A DNA stretch of 64,000 nucleotides, taken from the NCBI GenBank assembly GCA_964017235.1, contig OZ024935.1, positions 37,250,125 to 37,314,124 of the forward strand, in the 5' to 3' direction. Under the pieces are notes generated by a model, which saw nothing but the letters and a program-made list of their open reading frames with translations, had not been told where the DNA came from and did not search any database. Positions 1 through 11,553 of this stretch are shown piece by piece; the first letter of the stretch is position 1, and every line of letters starts with the position of its first letter. Source of the DNA: Sabellastarte sp. h YS-2021. Lineage: Eukaryota > Annelida > Polychaeta > Sabellida > Sabellidae. The translations under genes were made by a program, and so were the position numbers.

Positions 1-3000
1 AAGGCTCCCCCCAGAAGGCGAATTACAGGCCTGCTGGGGCCCATATACCACACCAGTAATCACTGCTATACTGGATGTAATTCTAAAACCTATGCAGTCA
101 GATTTAGTAGGTTGCAGACTATTTTCTGGCCAAATTTCAGGATTATAGACCAACATTTACTACTCATTTGGGCTGATTTACATGTATTTTACACCATTTT
201 AACAGCAATATTCGGATTAAATAATTTCTGTTCAGACATGTAATGCTCTAATTTTGCCTAAAATGTCCTCATTTCTGATCAAAACATGTCTGAAATTAAA
301 TAAGTGCTGCAGATTGACCACAATATGATATACCTGAAATTACCCCTCATGAGGGGGGGCAGACCAGGCCCACACCCCGAAACTGAAATTCCAAATATGG
401 CCCTCGAGTTTGTCAGACAAATGCAATTTAATTCTATTCTGAAAACTGAGTTTCCTGTGAAAATTTGAGCCAGATCCAACCCATTTAAGGGGTGTTTTGA
501 GCTGAATTTAAAGTTTGTGGTACCCTCGCTACATGCACTCCCAGTACATGTATTTTGAGCTGGGTATGTATTTCTTAATGAATACACTACTTATTTCTCT
601 TTTAGTGGTGCCCACTCTCGCCAAAAATATGGTTTACAGCCTTACTTCTGCCTTATTGGTCAAAATATGAGCAAACCTTAAGGCTCCCCCCAGAAGGCGA
701 ATTACAGGCCTGCTGGGGCCCATATACCACACCAGTAATCACTGCTATACTGGATGTAATTCTAAAACCTATGCAGTCAGATTTAGTAGGTTGCAGACTA
801 TTTTCTGGCCAAATTTCAGGATTATAGACCAACATTTACTACTCATTTGGGCTGATTTACATGTATTTTACACCATTTTAACAGCAATATTCGGATTAAA
901 TAATTTCTGTTCAGACATGTAATGCTCTAATTTTGCCTAAAATGTCCTCATTTCTGATCAAAACATGTCTGAAATTAAATAAGTGCTGCAGATTGACCAC
1001 AATATGATATACCTGAAATTACCCCTCATGAGGGGGGGCAGACCAGGCCCACACCCCGAAACTGAAATTCCAAATATGGCCCTCGAGTTTGTCAGACAAA
1101 TGCAATTTAATTCTATGATGAAAACTGAGTTTCCTGTGAAAATTTGAGCCAGATCCAACCCATTTAAGGGGTGTTTTGAGCTGAATTTAAAGTTTGTGGT
1201 ACCCTCGCTACATGCACTCCCAGTACATGTATTTTGAGCTGGGTATGTATTTCTTAATGAATACACTACTTATTTCTCTTTTAGTGGTGCCCACTCTCGC
1301 CAAAAATATGGTTTACAGCCTTACTTCTGCCTTATTGGTCAAAATATGAGCAAACCTTAAGGCTCCCCCCAGAAGGCGAATTACAGGCCTGCTGGGGCCC
1401 ATATACCACACCAGTAATCACTGCTATACTGGATGTAATTGTAAAACCTATGCAGTCAGATTTAGTAGGTTGCAGACTATTTTCTGGCCAAATTTCAGGA
1501 TTATAGACCAACATTTACTACTCATTTGGGCTGATTTACATGTATTTTACACCATTTTAACAGCAATATTCGGATTAAATAATTTCTGTTCAGACATGTA
1601 ATGCTCCAATTTTGCCTAAAATGTCCTCATTTCTGATCAAAACATGTCTGAAATTAAATAAGTGCTGCAGATTGACCACAATATGATATACCTGAAATTA
1701 CCCCTCATGAGGGGGGGCAGACCAGGCCCACACCCCGAAACTGAAATTCCAAATATGGCCCTCGAGTTTGTCAGACAAATGCAATTTAATTCTATGATGA
1801 AAACTGAGTTTCCTGTGAAAATTTGAGCCAGATCCAACCCATTTAAGGGGTGTTTTGAGCTGAATTTAAAGTTTGTGGTACCCTCGCTACATGCACTCCC
1901 AGTACATGTATTTTGAGCTGGGTATGTATTTCTTAATGAATACACTACTTATTTCTCTTTTAGTGGTGCCCACTCTCGCCAAAAATATGGTTTACAGCCT
2001 TACTTCTGCCTTATTGGTCAAAATATGAGCAAACCTTAAGGCTCCCCCCAGAAGGCGAATTACAGGCCTGCTGGGGCCCATATACCACACCAGTAATCAC
2101 TGCTATACTGGATGTAATTCTAAAACCTATGCAGTCAGATTTAGTAGGTTGCAGACTATTTTCTGGCCAAATTTCAGGATTATAGACCAACATTTACTAC
2201 TCATTTGGGCTGATTTACATGTATTTTACACCATTTTAACAGCAATATTCGGATTAAATAATTTCTGTTCAGACATGTAATGCTCTAATTTTGCCTAAAA
2301 TGTCCTCATTTCTGATCAAAACATGTCTGAAATTAAATAAGTGCTGCAGATTGACCACAATATGATATACCTGAAATTACCCCTCATGAGGGGGGGCAGA
2401 CCAGGCCCACACCCCGAAACTGAAATTCCAAATATGGCCCTCGAGTTTGTCAGACAAATGCAATTTAATTCTATTCTGAAAACTGAGTTTCCTGTGAAAA
2501 TTTGAGCCAGATCCAACCCATTTAAGGGGTGTTTTGAGCTGAATTTAAAGTTTGTGGTACCCTCGCTACATGCACTCCCAGTACATGTATTTTGAGCTGG
2601 GTATGTATTTCTTAATGAATACACTACTTATTTCTCTTTTAGTGGTGCCCACTCTCGCCAAAAATATGGTTTACAGCCTTACTTCTGCCTTATTGGTCAA
2701 AATATGAGCAAACCTTAAGGCTCCCCCCAGAAGGCGAATTACAGGCCTGCTGGGGCCCATATACCACACCAGTAATCACTGCTATACTGGATGTAATTCT
2801 AAAACCTATGCAGTCAGATTTAGTAGGTTGCAGACTATTTTCTGGCCAAATTTCAGGATTATAGACCAACATTTACTACTCATTTGGGCTGATTTACATG
2901 TATTTTACACCATTTTAACAGCAATATTCGGATTAAATAATTTCTGTTCAGACATGTAATGCTCTAATTTTGCCTAAAATGTCCTCATTTCTGATCAAAA

Positions 3001-4082
3001 CATGTCTGAAATTAAATAAGTGCTGCAGATTGACCACAATATGATATACCTGAAATTACCCCTCATGAGGGGGGGCAGACCAGGCCCACACCCCGAAACT
3101 GAAATTCCAAATATGGCCCTCGAGTTTGTCAGACAAATGCAATTTAATTCTATGATGAAAACTGAGTTTCCTGTGAAAATTTGAGCCAGATCCAACCCAT
3201 TTAAGGGGTGTTTTGAGCTGAATTTAAAGTTTGTGGTACCCTCGCTACATGCACTCCCAGTACATGTATTTTGAGCTGGGTATGTATTTCTTAATGAATA
3301 CACTACTTATTTCTCTTTTAGTGGTGCCCACTCTCGCCAAAAATATGGTTTACAGCCTTACTTCTGCCTTATTGGTCAAAATATGAGCAAACCTTAAGGC
3401 TCCCCCCAGAAGGCGAATTACAGGCCTGCTGGGGCCCATATACCACACCAGTAATCACTGCTATACTGGATGTAATTGTAAAACCTATGCAGTCAGATTT
3501 AGTAGGTTGCAGACTATTTTCTGGCCAAATTTCAGGATTATAGACCAACATTTACTACTCATTTGGGCTGATTTACATGTATTTTACACCATTTTAACAG
3601 CAATATTCGGATTAAATAATTTCTGTTCAGACATGTAATGCTCCAATTTTGCCTAAAATGTCCTCATTTCTGATCAAAACATGTCTGAAATTAAATAAGT
3701 GCTGCAGATTGACCACAATATGATATACCTGAAATTACCCCTCATGAGGGGGGGGGGGGGGGCAGACCAGGCCCACACCCCGAAACTGAAATTCCAAATA
3801 TGGCCCTCGAGTTTGTCAGACAAATGCAATTTAATTCTATGATGAAAACTGAGTTTCCTGTGAAAATTTGAGCCAGATCCAACCCATTTAAGGGGTGTTT
3901 TGAGCTGAATTTAAAGTTTGTGGTACCCTCGCTACATGCACTCCCAGTACATGTATTTTGAGCTGGGTATGCATTTCTTAATGAATACACTACTTATTTC
4001 TCTTTTAGTGGTGCCCACTCTCGCCAAAAATATGGTTTACAGCCTTACTTCTGCCTTATTGGTCAAAATATGAGCAAACCTT
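1..4082. repeat. Tandem trimer duplication in zone 1
   Basis: Units 1, 680 and 1359 correspond to 2038, 2717 and 3396 at offset 2,037 (three times 679). Shared rare variants are ttctattctgaa in the first of each set, tgtaattgtaaa in the third, and tctaat/tctaat/tccaat across the three. The third unit of the second set differs by its 15 G tract and by tatgcatttc. Confidence 0.85.
3748..3762 (+). repeat. Expanded G-tract, 15 G
   Basis: Unit 3396 has 15 G instead of 7, so the unit is 687 bp. The next unit (4083) opens with the B-like aaggca. The same pairing recurs at 22,778. Confidence 0.9.
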
Positions 4083-5117
4083 AAGGCACCCCCCAGAAGG
4101 CGAATTACAGGCCTGCTGGGGCCCATATACCACACCAGTAATCACTGCTATACTGGATGTAATTCTAAAACCTATGCAGTCAGATTTAGTAGGTTGCAGA
4201 CTATTGTCTGGCCAAATTTCAGGATTATAGACCAACATTTACTACTCATTTGGGCTGATTTACATGTATTTTACACCATTTTAACAGCAATATTCGGATT
4301 AAATAATTTCTGTTCAGACATGTAATGCTCCAATTTTGCCTAAAATGTCCTCATTTCTGATCAAAACATGTCTGAAATTAAATTAGTGCTGCAGATTGAC
4401 CACAATATGATATACCTGAAATTACCCCTCATGAGGGGGGGCAGACCAGGCCCACACCCCGAAACTGAAATTCCAAATATGGCCCTCGAGTTTGTCAGAC
4501 AAATGCAATTTAATACTATGATGAAAACTGAGTTTCCTGTGAAAATTTGAGCCAGATCCAACCCATTTAAGGGGTGTTTTGAGCTGAATTTAAAGTTTGT
4601 GGTACCCTCGCTACATGCACTCCCAGTACATGTATTTTGAGCTGGGTATGTATTTCTTAATGAATACACTACTTATTTCTCTTTTGGTGGTGCCCACTCT
4701 CGCCAAAAATATGGTTTACAGCCTTACTTCTGCCTTATTGGTCAAGATATGAGCAAACCTTAAGGCTCCCCCCAGAAGGCGAATTACAGGCCTGCTGGGG
4801 CCCATATACCACACCAGTAATCACTGCTATACTGGATGTAATTCTAAAACCTATGCAGTCAGATTTAGTAGGTTGCAGACTATTTTCTGGCCAAATTTCA
4901 GGATTATAGACCAACATTTACTACTCATTTGGGCTGATTTACATGTATTTTACACCATTTTAACAGCAATATTCGGATTAAATAATTTCTGTTCAGACAT
5001 GTAATGCTCCAATTTTGCCTAAAATGTCCTCATTTCTGATCAAAACATGTCTGAAATTAAATAAGTGCTGCAGATTGACCACAATATGATATACCTGAAA
5101 TTACCCCTCATGAGGGG

Positions 5118-7835
5118 GGGGCACACCAGGCCCACACCCCGAAACTGAAATTCCAAATATGGCCCTCGAGTTTGTCAGACAAATGCAATTTAATTCTATG
5201 ATGAAAACTGAGTTTCCTGTGAAAATTTGAGCCAGATCCAACCCATTTAAGGGGTGTTTTGAGCTGAATTTAAAGTTTGTGGTACCCTCGCTACATGCAC
5301 TCCCAGTACATGTATTTTGAGCTGGGTATGTATTTCTTAATGAATACACTACTTATTTCTCTTTTAGTGGTGCCCACTCTCGCCAAAAATATGGTTTACA
5401 GCCTTACTTCTGCCTTATTGGTCAAAATATGAGGAAACCTTAAGGCTCCGCCCAGAAGGCGAATTACAGGCCTGCTGGGGCCCATATACCACACCAGTAA
5501 TCACTGCTATACTGGATGTAATTCTAAAACCTATGCAGTCAGATTTAGTAGGTTGCAGACTATTTTCTGGCCAAATTTCAGGATTATAGACCAACATTTA
5601 CTACTCATTTGGGCTGATTTACATGTATTTTACACCATTTTAACAGCAATATTCGGATTAAATAATTTCTGTTCAGACATGTAATGCTCCAATTTTGCCT
5701 AAAATGTCCTCATTTCTGATCAAAACATGTCTGAAATTAAATAAGTGCTGCAGATTGACCACAATATGATATACCTGAAATTACCCCTCATGAGGGGGGG
5801 CAGACCAGGCCCACACCCCGAAACTGAAATTCCAAATATGGCCCTCGAGTTTGTCAGACAAATGCAATTTATTTCTATGATGAAAACTGAGTTTCCTGTG
5901 AAAATTTGAGCCAGATCCAACCCATTTAAGGGGTGTTTTGAGCTGAATTTAAAGTTTGTGGTACCCTCGCTACATGCACTCCCAGTACATGTATTTTGAG
6001 CTGGGTATGTATTTCTTAATGAATACACTACTTATTTCTCTTTTAGTGGTGCCCACTCTCGCCAAAAATATGGTTTACAGCCTTACTTCTGCCTTATTGG
6101 TCAAAATATGAGCAAACCTTAAGGCTCCCCCCAGAAGGCGAATTACAGGCCTGCTGGGGCCCATATACCACACCAGTAATCACTGCTATACTGGATGTAA
6201 TTCTAAAACCTATGCAGTCAGATTTAGTAGGTTGCAGACTATTTTCTGGCCAAATTTCAGGATTATAGACCAACATTTACTACTCATTTGGGCTGATTTA
6301 CATGTATTTTACACCATTTTAACAGCAATATTCGGATTAAATAATTTCTGTTCAGACATGTAATGCTCCAATTTTGCCTAAAATGTCCTCATTTCTGATC
6401 AAAACATGTCTGAAATTAAATAAGTGCTGCAGATTGACAACAATATGATATACCTGAAATTACCCCTCATGAGGGGGGGGCACACCAGGCCCACACCCCG
6501 AAACTGAAATTCCAAATATGGCCCTCGAGTTTGTCAGACAAATGCAATTTAATTCTATGATGAAAACTGAGTTTCCTGTGAAAATTTGAGCCAGATCCAA
6601 CCCATTTAAGGGGTGTTTTGAGCTGAATTTAAAGTTTGTGGTACCCTCGCTACATGCACTCCCAGTACATGTATTTTGAGCTGGGTATGTATTTCTTAAT
6701 GAATACACTACTTATTTCTCTTTTAGTGGTGCCCACTCTCGCCAAAAATATGGTTTACAGCCTTACTTCTGCCTTATTGGTCAAAATATGAGGAAACCTT
6801 AAGGCTCCGCCCAGAAGGCGAATTACAGGCCTGCTGGGGCCCATATACCACACCAGTAATCACTGCTATACTGGATGTAATTCTAAAACCTATGCAGTCA
6901 GATTTAGTAGGTTGCAGACTATTTTCTGGCCAAATTTCAGGATTATAGACCAACATTTACTACTCATTTGGGCTGATTTACATGTATTTTACACCATTTT
7001 AACAGCAATATTCGGATTAAATAATTTCTGTTCAGACATGTAATGCTCCAATTTTGCCTAAAATGTCCTCATTTCTGATCAAAACATGTCTGAAATTAAA
7101 TAAGTGCTGCAGATTGACCACAATATGATATACCTGAAATTACCCCTCATGAGGGGGGGCAGACCAGGCCCACACCCCGAAACTGAAATTCCAAATATGG
7201 CCCTCGAGTTTGTCAGACAAATGCAATTTATTTCTATGATGAAAACTGAGTTTCCTGTGAAAATTTGAGCCAGATCCAACCCATTTAAGGGGTGTTTTGA
7301 GCTGAATTTAAAGTTTGTGGTACCCTCGCTACATGCACTCCCAGTACATGTATTTTGAGCTGGGTATGTATTTCTTAATGAATACACTACTTATTTCTCT
7401 TTTAGTGGTGCCCACTCTCGCCAAAAATATGGTTTACAGCCTTACTTCTGCCTTATTGGTCAAAATATGAGCAAACCTTAAGGCTCCCCCCAGAAGGCGA
7501 ATTACAGGCCTGCTGGGGCCCATATACCACACCAGTAATCACTGCTATACTGGATGTAATTCTAAAACCTATGCAGTCAGATTTAGTAGGTTGCAGACTA
7601 TTTTCTGGCCAAATTTCAGGATTATAGACCAACATTTACTACTCATTTGGGCTGATTTACATGTATTTTACACCATTTTAACAGCAATATTTGGATTAAA
7701 TAATTTCTGTTCAGACATGTAATGCTCCAATTTTGCCTAAAATGTCCTCATTTCTGATCAAAACATGTCTGAAATTAAATAAGTGCTGCAGATTGACCAC
7801 AATATGATATACCTGAAATTACCCCTCATGAGGGG
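5118..7835. repeat. Tandem dimer duplication in zone 1
   Basis: At offset 1,359 the same order repeats: 8 G with cacacc (units 4762 and 6121), then ctccgccc with gaggaaacc (5442 and 6801), then gcaatttatttc in the same units. The second copy has gattgacaac where the first has gattgaccac. These variants are otherwise rare or absent together. Confidence 0.85.
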
Positions 7836-9067
7836 GGGCAGACCAGGCCCACACCCCGAAACTGAAATTCCAAATATGGCCCTCGAGTTTGTCATACAAA
7901 TGCAATTTAATTCTATGGTGGAAACTGAGTTTCCTGTGAAAATTTGAGCCAGATCCAACCCATTTAAGGGGTGTTTTGAGCTGAATTTAAAGTTTGTGGT
8001 ACCCTCGCTACATGCACTCCCAGTACATGTATTTTGAGCTGGGTATGTATTTCTTAATGAATACACTACTTATTTCTCTTTTAGTGGTGCCCACTCTCGC
8101 CAAAAATATGGTTTACAGCCTTACTTCTGCCTTATTGGTCAAAATATGAGCAAACCTTAAGGCTCCCCCCAGAAGGCGAATTACAGGCCTGCTGGGGCCC
8201 ATATACCACACCAGTAATCACTGCTATACTGGATGTAATTCTAAAACCTATGCAGTCAGATTTAGTAGGTTGCAGACTATTTTCTGGCCAAATTTCAGGA
8301 TTATAGACCAACATTTACTACTCATTTGGGCTGATTTACATGTATTTTACACCATTTTAACAGCAATATTCGGATTAAATAATTTCTGTTCAGACATGTA
8401 ATGCTCCAATTTTGCCTAAAATGTCCTCATTTCTGATCAAAACATGTCTGAAATTAAATAAGTGCTGCAGATTGACCACAATATGATATACCTGAAATTA
8501 CCCCTCATGAGGGGGGGCAGACCAGGCCCACACCCCGAAACTGAAATTCCAAATATGGCCCTCGAGTTTGTCAGACAAATGCAATTTAATTCTATGATGA
8601 AAACTGAGTTTCCTGTGAAAATTTGAGCCAGATCCAACCCATTTAAGGGGTGTTTTGAGCTGAATTTAAAGTTTGTGGTACCCTCGCTACATGCACTCCC
8701 AGTACATGTATTTTGAGCTGGGTATGTATTTCTTAATGAATACACTACTTATTTCTCTTTTAGTGGTGCCCACTCTCGCCAAAAATATGGTTTACAGCCT
8801 TACTTCTGCCTTATTGGTCAAAATATGAGCAAACCTTAAGGCTCCCCCCAGAAGGCGAATTACAGGCCTGCTGGGGCCCATATACCACACCAGTAATCAC
8901 TGCTATACTGGATGTAATTCTAAAACCTATGCAGTCAGATTTAGTAGGTTGCAGACTATTTTCTGGCCAAATTTCAGGATTATAGACCAACATTTACTAC
9001 TCATTTGGGCTGATTTACATGTATTTTACACCATTTTAACAGCAATATTCGGATTAAATAATTTCTG

Positions 9068-9131
9068 TTCAGACATGTAATGCTCCAATTTTGCCTAAAA
9101 TGTCCTCATTTCTGATCAAAACATGTCTGAA
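9068..9131. repeat. Inverted repeat, 11-base arms, 42-base loop
   Basis: ttcagacatgt at 9,068-9,078 is the exact reverse complement of acatgtctgaa at 9,121-9,131. The pair sits at unit positions 231-241 and 284-294 in types A and B. A middles in zone 3 carry ttcaaacatgt in the left arm, breaking one pair. Its role is unknown; it could form a cruciform or an RNA hairpin. Confidence 0.75.
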
Positions 9132-9179
9132 ATTAAATAAGTGCTGCAGATTGACCACAATATGATATACCTGAAATTA

Positions 9180-9196
9180 CCCCTCATGAGGGGGGG
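9180..9196. repeat. Palindrome with variable G-tract (type-A reference)
   Basis: The bases cccctcatgagggg form a perfect 14-base palindrome (arms cccctca/tgagggg). The right arm continues into a G-tract, 7 G here at 9,190-9,196. The palindrome core is present in all A-type middles I checked, while the G-tract ranges from 6 to 16 G. In zone 1 nearly all units have 7 G. In zone 3, A middles have 8, 9, 10, 12 or 14 G and none has 7. Confidence 0.9.
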
Positions 9197-9331
9197 CAGA
9201 CCAGGCCCACACCCCGAAACTGAAATTCCAAATATGGCCCTCGAGTTTGTCAGACAAATGCAATTTAATTCTATGATGAAAACTGAGTTTCCTGTGAAAA
9301 TTTGAGCCAGATCCAACCCATTTAAGGGGTG

Positions 9332-9399
9332 TTTTGAGCTGAATTTAAAGTTTGTGGTACCCTCGCTACATGCACTCCCAGTACATGTATTTTGAGCTG
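9332..9399 (+). repeat. Short internal direct repeat ttttgagctg
   Basis: The ten-mer occurs at 9,332-9,341 and 9,390-9,399 (58 bases apart) in the reference A unit and at the same places in the other units inspected. A second short repeat, tacatgtatttt, lies at unit positions 179-190 and 545-556. They may be traces of an older internal duplication, or chance. Confidence 0.6.
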
Positions 9400-9400
9400 G

Positions 9401-9442
9401 GTATGTATTTCTTAATGAATACACTACTTATTTCTCTTTTAG
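9401..9442 (+). other. Intron-like 42-base GT...AG segment
   Basis: The segment begins gtatgt and ends in a pyrimidine-rich tract plus ttttag; a ttaat lies in between and could act as a branch site. In type B the end is ctctctcag, closer to the usual acceptor consensus. It is present in every unit on the + strand. No exon with a coding signal surrounds it, and 42 bases is near the lower size limit for introns, so this is a resemblance only. Confidence 0.2.
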
Positions 9443-9516
9443 TGGTGCCCACTCTCGCCAAAAATATGGTTTACAGCCTTACTTCTGCCTTATTGGTCAA
9501 AATATGAGCAAACCTT

Positions 9517-11553
9517 AAGGCTCCCCCCAGAAGGCGAATTACAGGCCTGCTGGAGCCCATATACCACACCAGTAATCACTGCTATACTGGATGTAATTCT
9601 AAAACCTATGCAGTCAGATTTAGTAGGTTGCAGACTATTTTCTGGCCAAATTTCAGGATTATAGACCAACATTTACTACTCATTTGGGCTGATTTACATG
9701 TATTTTACACCATTTTAACAGCAATATTCGGATTAAATAATTTCTGTTCAGACATGTAATGCTCCAATTTTGCCTAAAATGTCCTCATTTCTGATCAAAA
9801 CATGTCTGAAATTAAATAAGTGCTGCAGATTGACCACAATATGATATACCTGAAATTACCCCTCATGAGGGGGGGCACACCAGGCCCACACCCCGAAACT
9901 GAAATTCCAAATATGGCCCTCGAGTTTGTCAGACAAATGCAATTTAATTCTATGATGAAAACTGAGTTTCCTGTGAAAATTTGAGCCAGATCCAACCCAT
10001 TTAAGGGGTGTTTTGAGCTGAATTTAAAGTTTGTGGTACCCTCGCTACATGCACTCCCAGTACATGTATTTTGAGCTGGGTATGTATTTCTTAATGAATA
10101 CACTACTTATTTCTCTTTTAGTGGTGCCCACTCTCGCCAAAAATATGGTTTACAGCCTTACTTCTGCCTTATTGGTCAAAATATGAGGAAACCTTAAGGC
10201 TCCGCCCAGAAGGCGAATTACAGGCCTGCTGGGGCCCATATACCACACCAGTAATCACTGCTATACTGGATGTAATTCTAAAACCTATGCAGTCAGATTT
10301 AGTAGGTTGCAGACTATTTTCTGGCCAAATTTCAGGATTATAGACCAACATTTACTACTCATTTGGGCTGATTTACATGTATTTTACACCATTTTAACAG
10401 CAATATTCGGATTAAATAATTTCTGTTCAGACATGTAATGCTCCAATTTTGCCTAAAATGTCCTCATTTCTGATCAAAACATGTCTGAAATTAAATAAGT
10501 GCTGCAGATTGACCACAATATGATATACCTGAAATTACCCCTCATGAGGGGGGGCACACCAGGCCCACACCCCGAAACTGAAATTCCAAATATGGCCCTC
10601 GAGTTTGTCAGACAAATGCAATTTAATTCTATGATGAAAACTGAGTTTCCTGTGAAAATTTGAGCCAGATCCAACCCATTTAAGGGGTGTTTTGAGCTGA
10701 ATTTAAAGTTTGTGGTACCCTCGCTACATGCACTCCCAGTACATGTATTTTGAGCTGGGTATGTATTTCTTAATGAATACACTACTTATTTCTCTTTTAG
10801 TGGTGCCCACTCTCGCCAAAAATATGGTTTACAGCCTTACTTCAGCCTTATTGGTCAAAATATGAGCAAACCTTAAGGCTCCCCCCAGAAGGCGAATTAC
10901 AGGCCTGCTGGGGCCCATATACCACACCAGTAATCACTGCTATACTGGATGTAATTCTAAAACCTATGCAGTCAGATTTAGTAGGTTGCAGACTATTTTC
11001 TGGCCAAATTTCAGGATTATAGACCAACATTTACTACTCATTTGGGCTGATTTACATGTATTTTACACCATTTTAACAGCAATATTCGGATTAAATAATT
11101 TCTGTTCAGACATGTAATGCTCCAATTTTGCCTAAAATGTCCTCATTTCTGATCAAAACATGTCTGAAATTAAATAAGTGCTGCAGATTGACCACAATAT
11201 GATATACCTGAAATTACCCCTCATGAGGGGGGGCACACCAGGCCCACACCCCGAAACTGAAATTCCAAATATGGCCCTCGAGTTTGTCAGACAAATGCAA
11301 TTTAATTCTATGATGAAAACTGAGTTTCCTGTGAAAATTTGAGCCAGATCCAACCCATTTAAGGGGTGTTTTGAGCTGAATTTAAAGTTTGTGGTACCCT
11401 CGCTACATGCACTCCCAGTACATGTATTTTGAGCTGGGTATGTATTTCTTAATGAATACACTACTTATTTCTCTTTTAGTGGTGCCCACTCTCGCCAAAA
11501 ATATGGTTTACAGCCTTACTTCTGCCTTATTGGTCAAAATATGAGCAAACCTT
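9517..11553. repeat. Three-unit block, first copy (7-unit offset)
   Basis: Units 9517 (ctggagccc, cacacc), 10196 (ctccgccc, cacacc) and 10875 (preceded by cttcagcc) recur in the same order as 14270, 14949 and 15628 at offset 4,753, which is seven times 679. The copies diverge in the third unit, where the first has cacacc and the second has cagacc plus gttgtagac. Confidence 0.8.

Larger units (their letters stand above)
8838..9516 (+). repeat. Reference type-A monomer (679 bp)
   Basis: This is a clean copy of the commonest zone 1 unit. Sub-elements by unit position: a C-run near 7-12; a TACATGTA palindrome at 179-186; an 11-base inverted repeat at 231-241 and 284-294; a palindrome at 343-356 whose right arm runs into the G-tract 353-359; a repeated ttttgagctg at 495-504 and 553-562; a 42-base GT...AG segment at 564-605; and a five-A run at 613-617. 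The strand is given relative to the window only; no transcript direction is known. The short ORFs inside (102 and 60 codons on the minus strand) are treated as chance. Confidence 0.93.

Noticed and set aside
279-587. Minus strand 102-codon ORF repeated in type-A units
   Set aside because: Its frame runs through the variable G-tract. It stays open with 7, 10 or 16 G but changes with 6, 8, 9, 12, 14 or 15 G, so most zone 3 copies are altered. No recognised domain and no initiation context; a by-product of the repeat.
1-679. 5S rRNA, snRNA or tRNA-derived tandem gene unit
   Set aside because: Tandem units of this size can be 5S or snRNA clusters, but I see no 5S internal control region, no tRNA A and B boxes with proper spacing, and no U1/U2 sequence in either strand of the monomer.
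653-835. Minus strand 60-codon ORF repeated in most units
   Set aside because: Short, no recognised motif, absent in B starts, and its substitutions among copies show no sign of protein-level constraint.
4368-4550. Single + strand 60-codon ORF in unit 4083
   Set aside because: Created by one base change (aaattagtg for aaataagtg) that removes a stop in one unit only.
9190-9196. G-quadruplex motif at the G-tract
   Set aside because: There is a single G-run per unit with no three further G-runs nearby; even 16 G in one run is only a weak intramolecular candidate.
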